Below are positions 1 through 8,958 of a stretch of 64,000 nt of DNA, piece by piece (positions within the stretch are counted from its first letter, which is position 1; every line of letters begins with the position of its first letter). The translations under genes and the position numbers were made by a program. Origin of the DNA: DASXMT01 sp963803065. GTDB lineage: Bacteria > Actinomycetota > Acidimicrobiia > Acidimicrobiales > RAAP-2. The stretch lies in the NCBI GenBank assembly GCA_963803065.1, contig CAWDKW010000005.1, positions 186,001 to 250,000 of the forward strand, in the 5' to 3' direction. Under the pieces are notes generated by a model. It did not search any database, had not been told where the DNA came from, and was given only the letters and a program-made list of their open reading frames with translations.

Positions 1-150
1 GACCGCGCCAAGCAGGGCGAGAGCCCACCTGCGCCTGGTCCAGAACGTGTCCACACCGACCTCGCCGGCCAGACCGAAGGGCTGTGAGCAGCAACTGGTC
101 GGCGAGGGCGGGCGGCCAAGCGCATGCAAGTCCGTGGTCGCAGCCTCCAT
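1..150 (-). CDS. Possible N-terminus of a membrane protein, cut by window edge
   Basis: An open minus-strand frame starts at ATG 150 and runs off the window edge after 50 codons. It ends in a basic stretch (WTRRRW) followed by a hydrophobic run (ALALLGAV), as expected where a first membrane helix begins. There is no clear ribosome binding site and no family can be recognised. The plus strand also has a short open tail ending at 87, so this call is weak. Confidence 0.3.
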   Translation of the reverse strand, partial: MEAATTDLHALGRPPSPTSCCSQPFGLAGEVGVDTFWTRRRWALALLGAV

Positions 151-216
151 GGGTCACGAGAAGTCAGCGGGTCACCCCACATGGCAGATCCGTCGGCGAA
201 ACCCGAGGCCGATCGT

Positions 217-459
217 CTCGTGTCGACGAGGACGCTCCCATCGGGGTCACGTCGCACGAAGTCGCTGTCCGAGAGGATGTACAGAACGCCTGCCCACTGA
301 TGCGTGTGAACGGGTACCGTGTCGCCCGGCGCGACATGGGCGTCGAGGACACGGACCCGGTCGTCCTCGAAGAGAACGTCGTGATAGTCCGGGGCGGCCA
401 CCATGGCGTCGAGCTCCGCCGGATACGGCCAGTCTGAAGCTCGCGTCCGTCATTGTCAT
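217..459 (-). pseudogene. Cupin-domain protein remnant (frameshifted)
   Basis: Read from ATG 459 behind a GAGGAG ribosome binding site, the frame must shift by one base near 437. It then gives a recognisable small cupin: WPYPAELDAMVAAP, DYHDVLFED, VAPGDTVPVHTHQW and VLYILSDSDF. The GDTVPVHTHQW segment carries the His pair of the first cupin metal-binding motif. Similarity fades after the segment near 217 (VLVDT), and the usual C-terminal half is not readable in any frame. It is either a decayed gene or one damaged by more than one sequence error. No function can be assigned beyond the fold. Confidence 0.45.
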
Positions 460-471
460 CGGCTCCTCAGA

Positions 472-744
472 TCAGGACGCAGGCACCTGGCCCTGCCAGG
501 AGCCCACTCCGGCCGACACCCCCGCGGCTGCCGCCGTCCCAAACTGGCGAAGCAGCGCCTTGGCCGTCTGGCTCGGCGGCGTCTCTCGTTGACGGGCCCA
601 GCTCCGAGCGGCCGACATCAGGGTGCCACCGGCGATCGAGCCGCCAACGCTGATGAGCAGCACCCCGATGACGACGATCACGGCACCGGCGGTGATTGCC
701 GTCGTGTTGATCTCGACTCGATTGTGTCCAAGATGATCGGTCAT
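472..744 (-). CDS. Small single-span membrane protein, unknown function
   Basis: This 90-residue protein has a short polar N-terminus, one strongly hydrophobic segment at about residues 14-40 (ITAGAVIVVIGVLLISVGG), and a charged, Ala/Gly-rich cytoplasmic or periplasmic tail. I do not recognise a family. It is divergent from the antiporter gene at 1108, and the only notable element in the 360-base gap is a copy of the TCAYCC-N5-GGGTGA palindrome at 922-938. It may therefore belong to the same stress regulon. The start at ATG 744 lacks a strong ribosome binding site, so the N-terminus is uncertain. Confidence 0.55.
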   Translation of the reverse strand: MTDHLGHNRVEINTTAITAGAVIVVIGVLLISVGGSIAGGTLMSAARSWARQRETPPSQTAKALLRQFGTAAAAGVSAGVGSWQGQVPAS

Positions 745-921
745 CGTTCATCCAATCAATTCGTCGAAGCGAGCGGGGAGGCATCGACGGCAAGCCGGCC
801 GGTTGGGGCTCTGTTGCCAGCGAAACCGGGGTCGAGACGCCCAAAAGGCGAGCTCCGTCGTCTCCTGCTGCAACCAACCACCGCATGAAGCAACAGTGGC
901 AGGCAGCGGCCAGTCGGATCG

Positions 922-938
922 TCACCCTATCCGGGTGA
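922..938. promoter_or_regulatory. Stress-regulon palindrome, copy 1
   Basis: TCACCC-TATCC-GGGTGA is a perfect inverted repeat with a 5-base spacer. It lies in the 363-base gap between the divergent small membrane protein (start 744) and the antiporter (start 1108). Nothing else in that gap looks like a gene. Confidence 0.65.
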
Positions 939-1107
939 TTGTGGCCACGATCGAAGTCGGTACCGTGATCGTCTGGCCGGCCGGACACGAGCCCCACTAC
1001 TCTGTCCACGACCTGTGATCGGGAGTGCATTGTCATGGTGACCACTGGCCGCAGGATCAGAGGGTGATCGGGATGTTCGCCACCAGAACGACGAAGGTGA
1101 CAGGCCG

Positions 1108-2340
1108 GTGACGGCTTCGAATATCTTCGTCGGCATCGGGTTGACATTCGCCCTCGCCGTCGGTTGCCAGGTCGTCGCCAGCCGGTTCCGTTTTCCGGCG
1201 ATCATTCTTCTGCTCCCGGTCGGGTTCGTTGCCGGGACCCTGACCAGCAGCATCAATCCGAACAGGATCTTCGGAGCCGCGTTCTCTCCCATGGTGAGCC
1301 TGGCCGTCGCCATCATCTTGTTCGATGGCGGCCTGGACCTCGACTTCAAGGACCTCGAAGGGCACAGTCGGCGCGTGGTCCGCCGTCTGCTCTATGCGGG
1401 CATTCCCATCACGTGGGCCGGAGCCGCCGCCTTCGCCGCACTGCTGCTCGGCCTTCCGTCCAAGGCTGCGCTGATGCTCGGAGCAATCCTCATCGTCTCG
1501 GGCCCCACCGTGGTGGCCCCTCTGTTGAGCGCCGCCCGTCCGGGCCGGAAGTTGGTGTCCGTCCTGGGTTGGGAGAGCACGTCAATCGACCCCCTTGGCG
1601 CGGTGATCGGGATGCTTGTCTTCCAGAGCATCCAGGCGGGCAATGGACGGCACGTTCTGCAAAACCTACTCGAGCTCCTGAGTCGCGTCGGCATTGGCGT
1701 TGCCGGAGGTGCTGTCGGTGTTCTCGTGCTGTGGATCGTGCTGGGGAAGTTGCGGCCCTCTCGTCTCATGGCCACCGAGGCGATCGTCGCCACTGTGGTG
1801 ACCGTCGCCGCCCTGTGCGATGCCCTCCGGGACGATACGGGGTTGGTCGCCGCCCTCACGATGGGGATCGTCCTGGCCAACCTCCCCGGCCTTCGCACGC
1901 CCGAGGACCGACCGTTCTTCCAGACGATTGTGCAGTTGACGATCGGGCTTCTCTTCATCTCCATCTCCGCCACCGTCACCCCGGCATCGCTGAGGGGAGT
2001 CCTCTGGCCGTCGATCGGCCTGATCGCATGCCTGGTGCTGGTCGTGCGCCCTCTCGTGGCGCTCCTGGCCACCGCGCGTACCAGCCTCACCGGCCGAGAG
2101 CGAATCTTCATCGGGGCCATGGACCCGCGAGGCATCATCGCTGCGTCCACCGCCGCCACCTTCTCGGCCCCGTTGGTCGCCAGTGGCGTGGCCGGAGCGA
2201 ACCGGCTGCTACCTGCCACCTTTGTGGTGATCGTCGGTACGGTCGCGGTGTACGGCCTCACCGCAGTGCCGCTCGCCCGGATCCTGGGTCTACGGCATGA
2301 TCCGGAGCCCGACGAGTCCTCAGAAGCAGTCCCGACGTGA
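1108..2340 (+). CDS. Cation/proton antiporter, CPA1 (NhaP-type) family
   Basis: This 410-residue integral membrane protein with about 12 hydrophobic segments belongs to the monovalent cation:proton antiporter families. It should exchange Na+ or K+ for protons across the cytoplasmic membrane. Visible family features are the LLPVGFVAG helix start, the ILFDGGLDLDF segment, the ESTSIDPLGAVIG segment where these carriers have their conserved acidic ion-binding residue, and the late MDPRGIIAA motif. The GTG start follows GAAGGTGA at a good distance. The chain ends soon after the last helix, so no regulatory TrkA domain is fused. The palindrome at 922-938 lies 169 bases upstream, suggesting control with the neighbouring stress genes and a role in pH homeostasis. 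The ion is not decidable from sequence. Confidence 0.82.
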   Translation: MTASNIFVGIGLTFALAVGCQVVASRFRFPAIILLLPVGFVAGTLTSSINPNRIFGAAFSPMVSLAVAIILFDGGLDLDFKDLEGHSRRVVRRLLYAGIPITWAGAAAFAALLLGLPSKAALMLGAILIVSGPTVVAPLLSAARPGRKLVSVLGWESTSIDPLGAVIGMLVFQSIQAGNGRHVLQNLLELLSRVGIGVAGGAVGVLVLWIVLGKLRPSRLMATEAIVATVVTVAALCDALRDDTGLVAALTMGIVLANLPGLRTPEDRPFFQTIVQLTIGLLFISISATVTPASLRGVLWPSIGLIACLVLVVRPLVALLATARTSLTGRERIFIGAMDPRGIIAASTAATFSAPLVASGVAGANRLLPATFVVIVGTVAVYGLTAVPLARILGLRHDPEPDESSEAVPT

Positions 2341-2477
2341 ACCCGGCCAGCGAGCCCGCGACGTCGCCAATTGGGCAACAGCGTGTCGTTCACGACCTGT
2401 TGCGCTTCGGGGGCTCGGACTCCCACACCTGGCAGGGGTGGACACCGGAGCGACGGGTCGGTCGTGAGTGCGGGTGA

Positions 2478-2878
2478 TCAGGACATGCGCTCGAGCAGAT
2501 GCTCGCCGACCCGAATCGCGTTTGCCATGGCCGTGAGCGCCGGGTTGACGGCGCCGATGCTCGGGAAAACGCTGGTGTCGACGACGTAGAGGTTGTCGAG
2601 CTCATGGGCCTTGCAGTTCACGTCGAGCACGGAGGCTCCTGGGTCGGCACCGAACCGACAGGTACCGGCCTGATGGGCTGCCCCGGCGATCGGTATGTTC
2701 ATCTGCATGTAGAAATTCTTCGACAGAACATGATGGTCGGCCATCCCGACATGGTTGAGAATGGCCTTCAACTTGTCGTAGACCGGAGGCGCTGGGTACT
2801 GGCGAGACCAGGGACCCTCGGTGGGGTCTTCACCGTGCTTGCCGTGCACCTGGTACCCGGATAGTGCTGTTTCGTCAC
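2478..2878 (-). pseudogene. GMC oxidoreductase remnant with two internal deletions
   Basis: The piece keeps the well-conserved C-terminus of a GMC (glucose-methanol-choline) flavoprotein oxidoreductase: AHQAGTCRFGADP, NLYVVDTSVFPSIGAVNP and ALTAMANAIRVGEHLLE. Upstream are only GYQVHGKHGEDPTEGPW, normally a mid-protein segment, and, in another frame, a start-like GTG at 2878 (MTKQHY) behind GGAAGG. The FAD-binding Rossmann region (GxGxxG) and the substrate-domain core are absent. Two deletions within a roughly 550-residue ancestor explain this: one joining the start to the HGKHGED segment, one joining that segment to the C-terminus. It sits directly behind the SDR gene, separated by that gene's stop codon, so the two were probably once an operon. 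Confidence 0.7.
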
Positions 2879-2900
2879 GGCGACTCGACCACCTTCCGGG

Positions 2901-3668
2901 CTAGAGCCCGGGGCTGCTCTGCATGATCCCGCCGTCGGCGAAGACGGTGGTGGCGGTGATGTAGCTGGCGCCTTCCCCGGCGAGGAAGGCCACCACGCTG
3001 GCGATCTCCTCGGGCTTGGCCATGCGCCTGATCGGAATGGCGTCGTCCAGCTTCTTCAGGGCCACCGGGTCGTTCATGGTGGCGGTGTTGATCGGCGTGG
3101 CCACCGCCCCGGGGCCTACCCCCACGACCAGGACGTTGTGGGGGGCGAGCTCCACGCCGGCGGTTCGGGTCAGCATACGCATGCCGCCCTTCGAGAGGCA
3201 GTAGGCGGTGTTGTTCGGCATCGGCCAGTCCTCGTGCACCGAGGTCATGTTGATGATGCGCCCACCGCCACCTTGGGCGATCATCTGCTTGGCGGCCAAC
3301 TGGGTGCCGAAGAATGCGCTCTTGAGGTTGATGTCCAGCACCTTCTCGTACTGGGCCTCCGTCGTGTCGAGAACGGACGTCCGGGTCTCCACACCGGCGT
3401 TGTTGACCATGATGTCGAGCCGGCCGAAGGTCGACACCGCCGTTCCGACCAACAGCTCGAGGTCCGCAACCTTGCTGACATCGGCCTTGACGGCTGTCAC
3501 CTTGTCACCAAGGGCAACGAGCTGCTTTTCGAGGTCCTCGGTGGCCTCCTCGTCGAAAACCCAATCGATGACGACGTTTGCTCCCTCGGCCGCCAGGGCA
3601 ATCACCACAGCCTTGCCGATTCCCGAGTTGCCGCCGGTGACGATCGCCACCTTGTCGCGTAGTGCCAC
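2901..3668 (-). CDS. Short-chain dehydrogenase/reductase (glucose 1-dehydrogenase-like)
   Basis: This classical SDR of about 255 residues uses NAD(P)H as cofactor. Visible are the TGGNSGIGKAV cofactor loop, the VNNAGVE motif, catalytic Ser in INMTSVHEDW, and the Tyr/Lys pair in AYCLSKGGM. The end (FLAGEGASYITATTVFADGG) is typical of the glucose 1-dehydrogenase-like subgroup, though the substrate is not fixed by this. The start chosen is GTG 3668, 8 bases behind GAGGAG; a longer reading to 3707 lacks this signal. It is divergent from the cyd operon; the shared gap holds two stress palindromes. The downstream GMC gene is deleted, so any joint pathway with it is lost. Confidence 0.85.
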   Translation of the reverse strand: MALRDKVAIVTGGNSGIGKAVVIALAAEGANVVIDWVFDEEATEDLEKQLVALGDKVTAVKADVSKVADLELLVGTAVSTFGRLDIMVNNAGVETRTSVLDTTEAQYEKVLDINLKSAFFGTQLAAKQMIAQGGGGRIINMTSVHEDWPMPNNTAYCLSKGGMRMLTRTAGVELAPHNVLVVGVGPGAVATPINTATMNDPVALKKLDDAIPIRRMAKPEEIASVVAFLAGEGASYITATTVFADGGIMQSSPGL

Positions 3669-3816
3669 AGTCGGTCTCCTCAGATCTCCAGTGGATGGAC
3701 AGTGCATCGCCGTCCTGGCCGCCAGGCCGACGATCCGCCTGGCCGCCTGGCCGCTTGGCCGCTTGGGCGCCGATGACTTGCCTCGTCACCGTACGCTCGC
3801 TGGCCGGGAAGGCGAA

Positions 3817-3833
3817 TCCCCCAATTAGGGTGA
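3817..3833. promoter_or_regulatory. Stress-regulon palindrome, copy 2
   Basis: TCCCCC-AATTA-GGGTGA has the right half perfect and one mismatch in the left half. It lies about 150 bases upstream of the SDR start and 67 bases from the next copy, within the divergent SDR/cydD promoter region. Confidence 0.55.
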
Positions 3834-3883
3834 TTCCGACCCGAGCCAGCCGTGCTCGGGTTTGGTGGCCATCGGGCCGCGAA

Positions 3884-3900
3884 TCATCCGATTGGGGTGA
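3884..3900. promoter_or_regulatory. Stress-regulon palindrome, copy 3
   Basis: TCATCC-GATTG-GGGTGA lies 26 bases before the chosen cydD start. A second copy sits 67 bases upstream. Paired sites in a divergent promoter recur at the sulfatase locus (26850 and 26896). Confidence 0.62.
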
Positions 3901-3926
3901 TGTGGCCGAATCGGGCCGTCCGCAAG

Positions 3927-5624
3927 ATGACCAAGGTGGGACCGGCCAGCCGACCGAGTAAGGGGCACTCAACATTCCTCGACCCACGGCTTCTCCACTA
4001 TGCCCGGGCGACTCGGCGCTATTTGGTGGTGGCCGTGGTCATCGGCGCCCTGACCGCGCTGCTGGTCATCGCCCAGGCCTGGCTGCTCGCCAACGTGGTT
4101 GCCGGCGCCTTCGTCCACCACAAGGGTTTGGCTGAGCTGAGGCTCCCCGTCCTACTCCTGTTGGCGGTCATCATCGGCCGAGCAGCCCTCGGTTGGGCAT
4201 CGGAATTCGCTGCGAATCGTGCCTCGGCCTCGGCCAAGTCCGATCTTCGCGTGGCCCTGGCTAGGCGAATCGCCGACCTGGGGCCTGCTGCCATCGACCG
4301 GGAACGAGGCGGGAGCCTGGCAGTGCTCGCCACCACAGGAATCGATTCGCTCGATGACTACTTCGCCCGCTACCTCCCTCAGCTGCTGTTGGCCGTGGTC
4401 GTACCCGTGGCTGTCATCGTCGCCGTCATCGGGATGGACTGGGTCTCGGCGGTCATCATCGCGGTCACCGTCCCGCTGATTCCCGTCTTCATGGCCCTGG
4501 TCGGTGCCTCGGCCCGGCAACGAACCGAGCGCCAGCTCCGATCACTCCAGCGCCTGGCCGGTCACTTCTTGGACGTGGTGGCCGGCCTGCCCACCCTCAA
4601 GGTCTTCGGGCGGGCGAAGGCACAAGCTACCGCCATCAAGGAGGTCACCGGCGAATACAGGGAAGCGACCATGTCAACCCTCAAGGTGGCGTTTCTCTCC
4701 TCCCTGATCCTCGAACTGCTCGCCACCATCTCAGTGGCGTTGGTGGCCGTGGCTGTGGGGCTCCGATTGCTGGGTGGGCATCTCGGCTTCGAGACGGCGC
4801 TGTTCGTGCTGATCCTGGCGCCCGAGGCCTACGTGCCGCTGCGACTCCTGGGTGCCAACTTCCATGCCAGCGCCGATGGGGTCAAGGCGTCTCAGGAGGT
4901 CTTCACCATCCTCGAGTTGCCGTTGCCGGATCGGGGCACACGTCGTGACCTACCCGACCCTGCCCGAGAGCCAATCGTGGTGGAAGGGCTCGAGGTCACC
5001 TACCCTGGTCGTTGCCTTCCGGGCCTTCGGGAGACCTCCCTCGTCGTCGACCCCGGACGTGTGCTGGTTCTCGCCGGGCCGAGCGGATGCGGCAAGTCGA
5101 CCCTTCTTGGAGTCCTGCTTGGCCTGGTCACGCCCACCGCCGGGACGGTCCGGGTGGGCGAGCTGAACCTGGCCGAGCTCGATCCCGATGCTTGGCGGTC
5201 CTCGTTGGCCTGGGTTCCCCAGCGTCCGCACCTGTTCGCCGCTTCCGTCGCCGACAATGTTCGTCTCGGCCGCCGCGACGCTACCGACGACGAGGTTCGT
5301 CAGGCCGTGGCCGACGCCGGGCTGGACGCCGTGATCGACCGTTTGCCCGGTGGCTTGGACGCCGTGCTTGGCGAACGGGGCGCAGGGCTCTCCGCCGGCG
5401 AACGACAACGCGTGGCCCTGGCGCGAGCCTTCGTGCGCAACGCCCCGTTGTTGTTGCTCGACGAGCCCACGGCGAACCTTGATGGGCGGACCGAAACCGC
5501 TATCCTGTCGACCCTTTCCCGGCTCGTGGAGGGTCGAACCGTGGTCATGGCCGCCCACCGATCGTCCCTCGTGGCCATGGGAGACCGGGTCGTCCGCCTG
5601 TCGGCGGAACTGGTGGCCCGGTGA
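3927..5624 (+). CDS. cydD: ABC exporter subunit CydD for cytochrome bd assembly
   Basis: This protein of about 565 residues has six N-terminal membrane helices followed by an ATP-binding domain. CydD pairs with CydC to export cysteine/glutathione-type thiols needed for assembly of the bd oxidase haems. The N-terminal pattern (ARATRRYLVVAVVIGAL, ALLVIAQAWLLANVV) is CydD-like. The nucleotide domain shows Walker A GPSGCGKST, signature LSAGERQRVALARAF and Walker B LLLLDEPTANLD. ATG 3927 is preferred to upstream ATGs because an operator copy occupies 3884-3900. It is the first gene of a tightly packed cydDCAB operon, overlapping cydC by 4 bases. The order DC before AB differs from actinobacteria that begin with cydAB. 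Confidence 0.9.
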   Translation: MTKVGPASRPSKGHSTFLDPRLLHYARATRRYLVVAVVIGALTALLVIAQAWLLANVVAGAFVHHKGLAELRLPVLLLLAVIIGRAALGWASEFAANRASASAKSDLRVALARRIADLGPAAIDRERGGSLAVLATTGIDSLDDYFARYLPQLLLAVVVPVAVIVAVIGMDWVSAVIIAVTVPLIPVFMALVGASARQRTERQLRSLQRLAGHFLDVVAGLPTLKVFGRAKAQATAIKEVTGEYREATMSTLKVAFLSSLILELLATISVALVAVAVGLRLLGGHLGFETALFVLILAPEAYVPLRLLGANFHASADGVKASQEVFTILELPLPDRGTRRDLPDPAREPIVVEGLEVTYPGRCLPGLRETSLVVDPGRVLVLAGPSGCGKSTLLGVLLGLVTPTAGTVRVGELNLAELDPDAWRSSLAWVPQRPHLFAASVADNVRLGRRDATDDEVRQAVADAGLDAVIDRLPGGLDAVLGERGAGLSAGERQRVALARAFVRNAPLLLLDEPTANLDGRTETAILSTLSRLVEGRTVVMAAHRSSLVAMGDRVVRLSAELVAR

Positions 5625-7501
5625 CGGCCCTCAGCGGGGGGGCCACCAGCGATGGTTCGGCCCGAACACGTGCTCGGACCTCGGACGATCCCGACGTTGC
5701 ACCCATTGCTCGCACCTTGGGTATCGTCCGGCCGGCTGCCGGCTCCCTCGTAGTGGCGTCACTGCTCGGGGCCGGCGCCGTTGGCGCGGCCATCGGCCTC
5801 ATGGCCACCTCGGCCTGGCTGATCTCCAGAGCTGCGCAACATCCCTCGGAATCGGTGCTTGCCGTCGCCATCGTCGGCGTGCAGTTCTTCGGCCTGTCCC
5901 GGGGCTTCTTCCGCTACGGCGAGCGCCTGGTCGGCCACGACGCCGCCTTTCGAGCTCTGGCCGATCTGCGCGTGCGGGTGTACCGCAGCCTGGAACGGCT
6001 GGCGCCGTCTGGGCTGCCTGCATTCCGAAGCGGCGACCTGCTTGCCCGGGTGGTTGCCGACGTCGACTCGTTGCAGGACCTGATGCTGCGGGTTATGCCG
6101 CCATTTGTGATCGCCGTCACTGTCGGCAGCGTCACCGTTGCCCTCGTGTGGTGGATGCTGCCAGCGGCCGGGCTCGTCCTTCTGGCTTCCCTGCTCCTGG
6201 CGGCCATCCTGTGCCCCTATCTGACCGGCATGCTGTCCCGGCGGCGAGAGGCGCGGTCGGCCACGGCACGCGGGGAGCTCACGGCATCGGTGGTGGATCT
6301 GATCGACGGTGCCCCGGAGCTCATCGTCTACGGGGCCATCGACGCGCAGCTCGATCGGATCAACCTGGCTGACGCCGAACTGACGTCAATTGGGGCCGCC
6401 TCCGCCGCCACCACCGGGATCGGTCTCGGACTGACGACCTTGTTCGCCGGTCTCGCCACCTGGGGTGGACTGGTGGTGGGCGTACCTGCTGTCCATGCAG
6501 GACACCTGAACGGCGTCTACCTGGCCGTCATCGCCCTCATACCCCTGGCCGCGTTCGAGCTGGTGGTCAACCTTCCGGTGGCCACCCAAGCGCTGCAACG
6601 GACTCGACGGGCGGCCGCCCGGGTCTTTGCCGTCACTGACGCCCCGGAGCCTGTCGTTGACCCCGCCGAGCCGCTACCCCTCCCCGGCGCTCCGTTCGGC
6701 CTGACGGCGCGTTCGGTGTGGGCGAGCTATCCCGGCGACCGGTCCCCGGTCCTGCGCGGGGTCGATCTCACGCTCGAACCCGGGAAGCGGGTGGCTGTGA
6801 TCGGCGCCAGCGGAGCCGGCAAGTCCTCCCTGGCCGCAACCTTGCTCCGCTTCCTGCCCTACGAGATCGGCTCGGTTCGCCTGAACGAGACCGAGCTCGA
6901 CCGGCTGGCCGGAGATGACGTCCGGTCGGTCCTGGGCCTGTTGGGGCAGGAGGCCCACATGTTCGACACGACGTTGGCGGAGAACCTACGCATTGGACGG
7001 AGATCTGCCTCCGATGCCGACTTGGAGGAGGTGCTGACCAGCGTCGGACTGGCTGACTGGCTGGGTGGCTTGCCCAGAGGCTTGGAAACCGAGGTCGGTC
7101 GGAACGGCGGCCGGCTCTCGAGCGGTCAGCGCCAGCGAGTGGCAGTGGGCCGAGCACTGCTGGCCGATTTCCCCGTCCTGGTGCTCGACGAGCCGGTCGA
7201 GCACCTCGACCCACTGGCGGCCGACGCCATGACAGCTGATCTTCTGGCCCTGACCGCCGGCCGTTCGATCGTGCTGGTCACCCACCGCCTTGCCGGGTTG
7301 GAGAACGTGGACGAGATCCTCATGATGGCTGATGGCCAGGTGGTCGAGCGGGGGACCCACAGCGAGCTCCTCGCTCTCGGCGGTCGCTACTGCGAGCTCT
7401 GGTGGGACGAAATGCGAACGGAGAGGGAGGGCATGGAAGCCGATCTCAGAACGTCAGTGCTCGCGGCGGGCCTGGCCAGCGAAGGGACGATCGAAGCATG
7501 A
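5621..7501 (+). CDS. cydC: ABC exporter subunit CydC for cytochrome bd assembly
   Basis: This 626-residue half-transporter is the partner of CydD. The membrane part includes the characteristic LMATSAWLISRAAQHP segment. The ATPase part has Walker A GASGAGKSS, signature LSSGQRQRVAVGRAL, Walker B LVLDEPVEHLD and the switch His in VTHRLAG. The GTG start overlaps the cydD stop (GTGA), and its own stop overlaps the cydA start (ATGA), so translation is probably coupled along the operon. The C-terminal extension of about 25 residues after the ATPase fold is not conserved in families I know. Confidence 0.9.
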   Translation: MTALSGGATSDGSARTRARTSDDPDVAPIARTLGIVRPAAGSLVVASLLGAGAVGAAIGLMATSAWLISRAAQHPSESVLAVAIVGVQFFGLSRGFFRYGERLVGHDAAFRALADLRVRVYRSLERLAPSGLPAFRSGDLLARVVADVDSLQDLMLRVMPPFVIAVTVGSVTVALVWWMLPAAGLVLLASLLLAAILCPYLTGMLSRRREARSATARGELTASVVDLIDGAPELIVYGAIDAQLDRINLADAELTSIGAASAATTGIGLGLTTLFAGLATWGGLVVGVPAVHAGHLNGVYLAVIALIPLAAFELVVNLPVATQALQRTRRAAARVFAVTDAPEPVVDPAEPLPLPGAPFGLTARSVWASYPGDRSPVLRGVDLTLEPGKRVAVIGASGAGKSSLAATLLRFLPYEIGSVRLNETELDRLAGDDVRSVLGLLGQEAHMFDTTLAENLRIGRRSASDADLEEVLTSVGLADWLGGLPRGLETEVGRNGGRLSSGQRQRVAVGRALLADFPVLVLDEPVEHLDPLAADAMTADLLALTAGRSIVLVTHRLAGLENVDEILMMADGQVVERGTHSELLALGGRYCELWWDEMRTEREGMEADLRTSVLAAGLASEGTIEA

Positions 7502-8949
7502 ACATTGACCTCGCCCGATGGCAGTTCGCGACCACGAGCATCTATCACTTCCTCTTCGTCCCCGTCACCATCGGCTTGTCGTTCCTGGTTGCGCTGCTTC
7601 AAACCACCTGGCACCGCAACGGGGAGGACGTCTACCGGCGCTTGACTCGATTCTTCGGGACGCTGCTGCTCATCAACGTGGCCATCGGCGTAGTGACCGG
7701 ATTGGTCCAGGAGTTCGAGTTCGGCATGAACTGGTCGGCCTACTCCCGCTTCGTGGGCAACGTCTTCGGCGGCCCTCTGGCCATGGAGGGACTGCTCGCC
7801 TTCTTCGTCGAATCGACCTTCCTCGGCCTCTGGATCTTTGGGTGGAACCGGCTCTCGAAGCGACTGCACTTGGCCTGCATCTGGCTGGTGGCCGGGGCGG
7901 CACTGCTCTCGGGTGCGTTCATCATGGCGGCCAACTCCTGGATGCAGCACCCGGTCGGCTACGTCCTGGGTCCGAACAAGCAGCCACAGCTGAACAACAT
8001 CTGGGCCCTGTTCACCAACCCGGTCTTTCTCTGGGGCTATACCCACGTTGTGCTGGCCTCGCTCGTCACCGGTGCACTGGTCATGCTGGCCGTCTCGGCT
8101 TGGCACCTGAAACGCAAATCTGAGGTCGATGCGTTCCGCCGCACGGCCACGATCTCGCTCGTCATCCTGTTACCGGCGGTCGTCCTGGCCATGTTCGTGG
8201 GCAGCGAGCTCGGTGTGGTCGAGGGCCGCTACCAGCCCATGAAGATCGCCGCGGCCGAAGCCTTGTGGAACACCTGCGATTCACACTGTTCCTTTTCGGC
8301 CTTCCAGATCGGCGGGGGTAACAACGACCAGACGCCGACGCAGATCATCAACATCCCGGACCTCCTCTCCATCCTGGCCACCAACCACGTCGACGGAAAG
8401 GTCGAGGGCCTCAACCAGATCCAGGCCCAGTACGTAAAGCAATACGGTCCCGGCGACTACGTGCCCGATGTCTTCATCCAGTACTGGGGTATGCGGGTCA
8501 TGGCCTATCTGGCGTCCCTCGTATTCCTTCTGGCCCTCTGGGGGGCGTGGGCCATACGGCGCCACACGCTCGAGCGATCCACATGGTTCCTGCGCGTCGC
8601 CGTCTGGGCGGTCGTTGCCCCCTTCCTCATGAGCACTGCCGGTTGGCTTCTGACCGAGAGCGGCCGCCAGCCCTGGATCGTACAGGGGCTCATGAAGACG
8701 GCCGACGGGGTCTCGCCGTCGGTGACCACCACGGACATCTGGATCTCACTGGCTGTCTTCGTCACCATCTACATCGCCCTCGGGGCCGCCGATCTGTTCC
8801 TCATGATCCACTACGGGCGCCGAGAGTTGGAACCCGAAGGCACGGGAGGTGACCGCGGAGGCGGCCCTGATCGTCCCGAGGGTGAGGGCGGTGCCTCAGC
8901 CGAGGATTCATCCGACGAGTCCGAGCGCCTACCAGCGCTCGTCTACTAA
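7498..8949 (+). CDS. cydA: Cytochrome bd ubiquinol oxidase subunit I
   Basis: This 483-residue catalytic subunit oxidises quinol and reduces oxygen with high affinity. It begins MNIDLARWQFATTSIYHF, whose His is the haem b595 axial ligand. It carries the conserved GRQPWIVQGLMKT segment and has the short Q-loop size rather than the longer E. coli type. The start is ATG 7498 overlapping the cydC stop; a reading beginning at 7402 would extend into cydC and has no support. The C-terminus is hydrophilic and rich in Gly/Glu. Together with cydB it gives respiration at low oxygen, consistent with the stress palindromes ahead of the operon. Confidence 0.95.
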   Translation: MNIDLARWQFATTSIYHFLFVPVTIGLSFLVALLQTTWHRNGEDVYRRLTRFFGTLLLINVAIGVVTGLVQEFEFGMNWSAYSRFVGNVFGGPLAMEGLLAFFVESTFLGLWIFGWNRLSKRLHLACIWLVAGAALLSGAFIMAANSWMQHPVGYVLGPNKQPQLNNIWALFTNPVFLWGYTHVVLASLVTGALVMLAVSAWHLKRKSEVDAFRRTATISLVILLPAVVLAMFVGSELGVVEGRYQPMKIAAAEALWNTCDSHCSFSAFQIGGGNNDQTPTQIINIPDLLSILATNHVDGKVEGLNQIQAQYVKQYGPGDYVPDVFIQYWGMRVMAYLASLVFLLALWGAWAIRRHTLERSTWFLRVAVWAVVAPFLMSTAGWLLTESGRQPWIVQGLMKTADGVSPSVTTTDIWISLAVFVTIYIALGAADLFLMIHYGRRELEPEGTGGDRGGGPDRPEGEGGASAEDSSDESERLPALVY

Positions 8950-8958
8950 GGAGCGGAC

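Noticed and set aside
1061..1068. GGGTGATC half-site 47 bases before the antiporter start
   Set aside because: No matching left half at the required 5-base spacing; random half-sites are expected in high-GC DNA.
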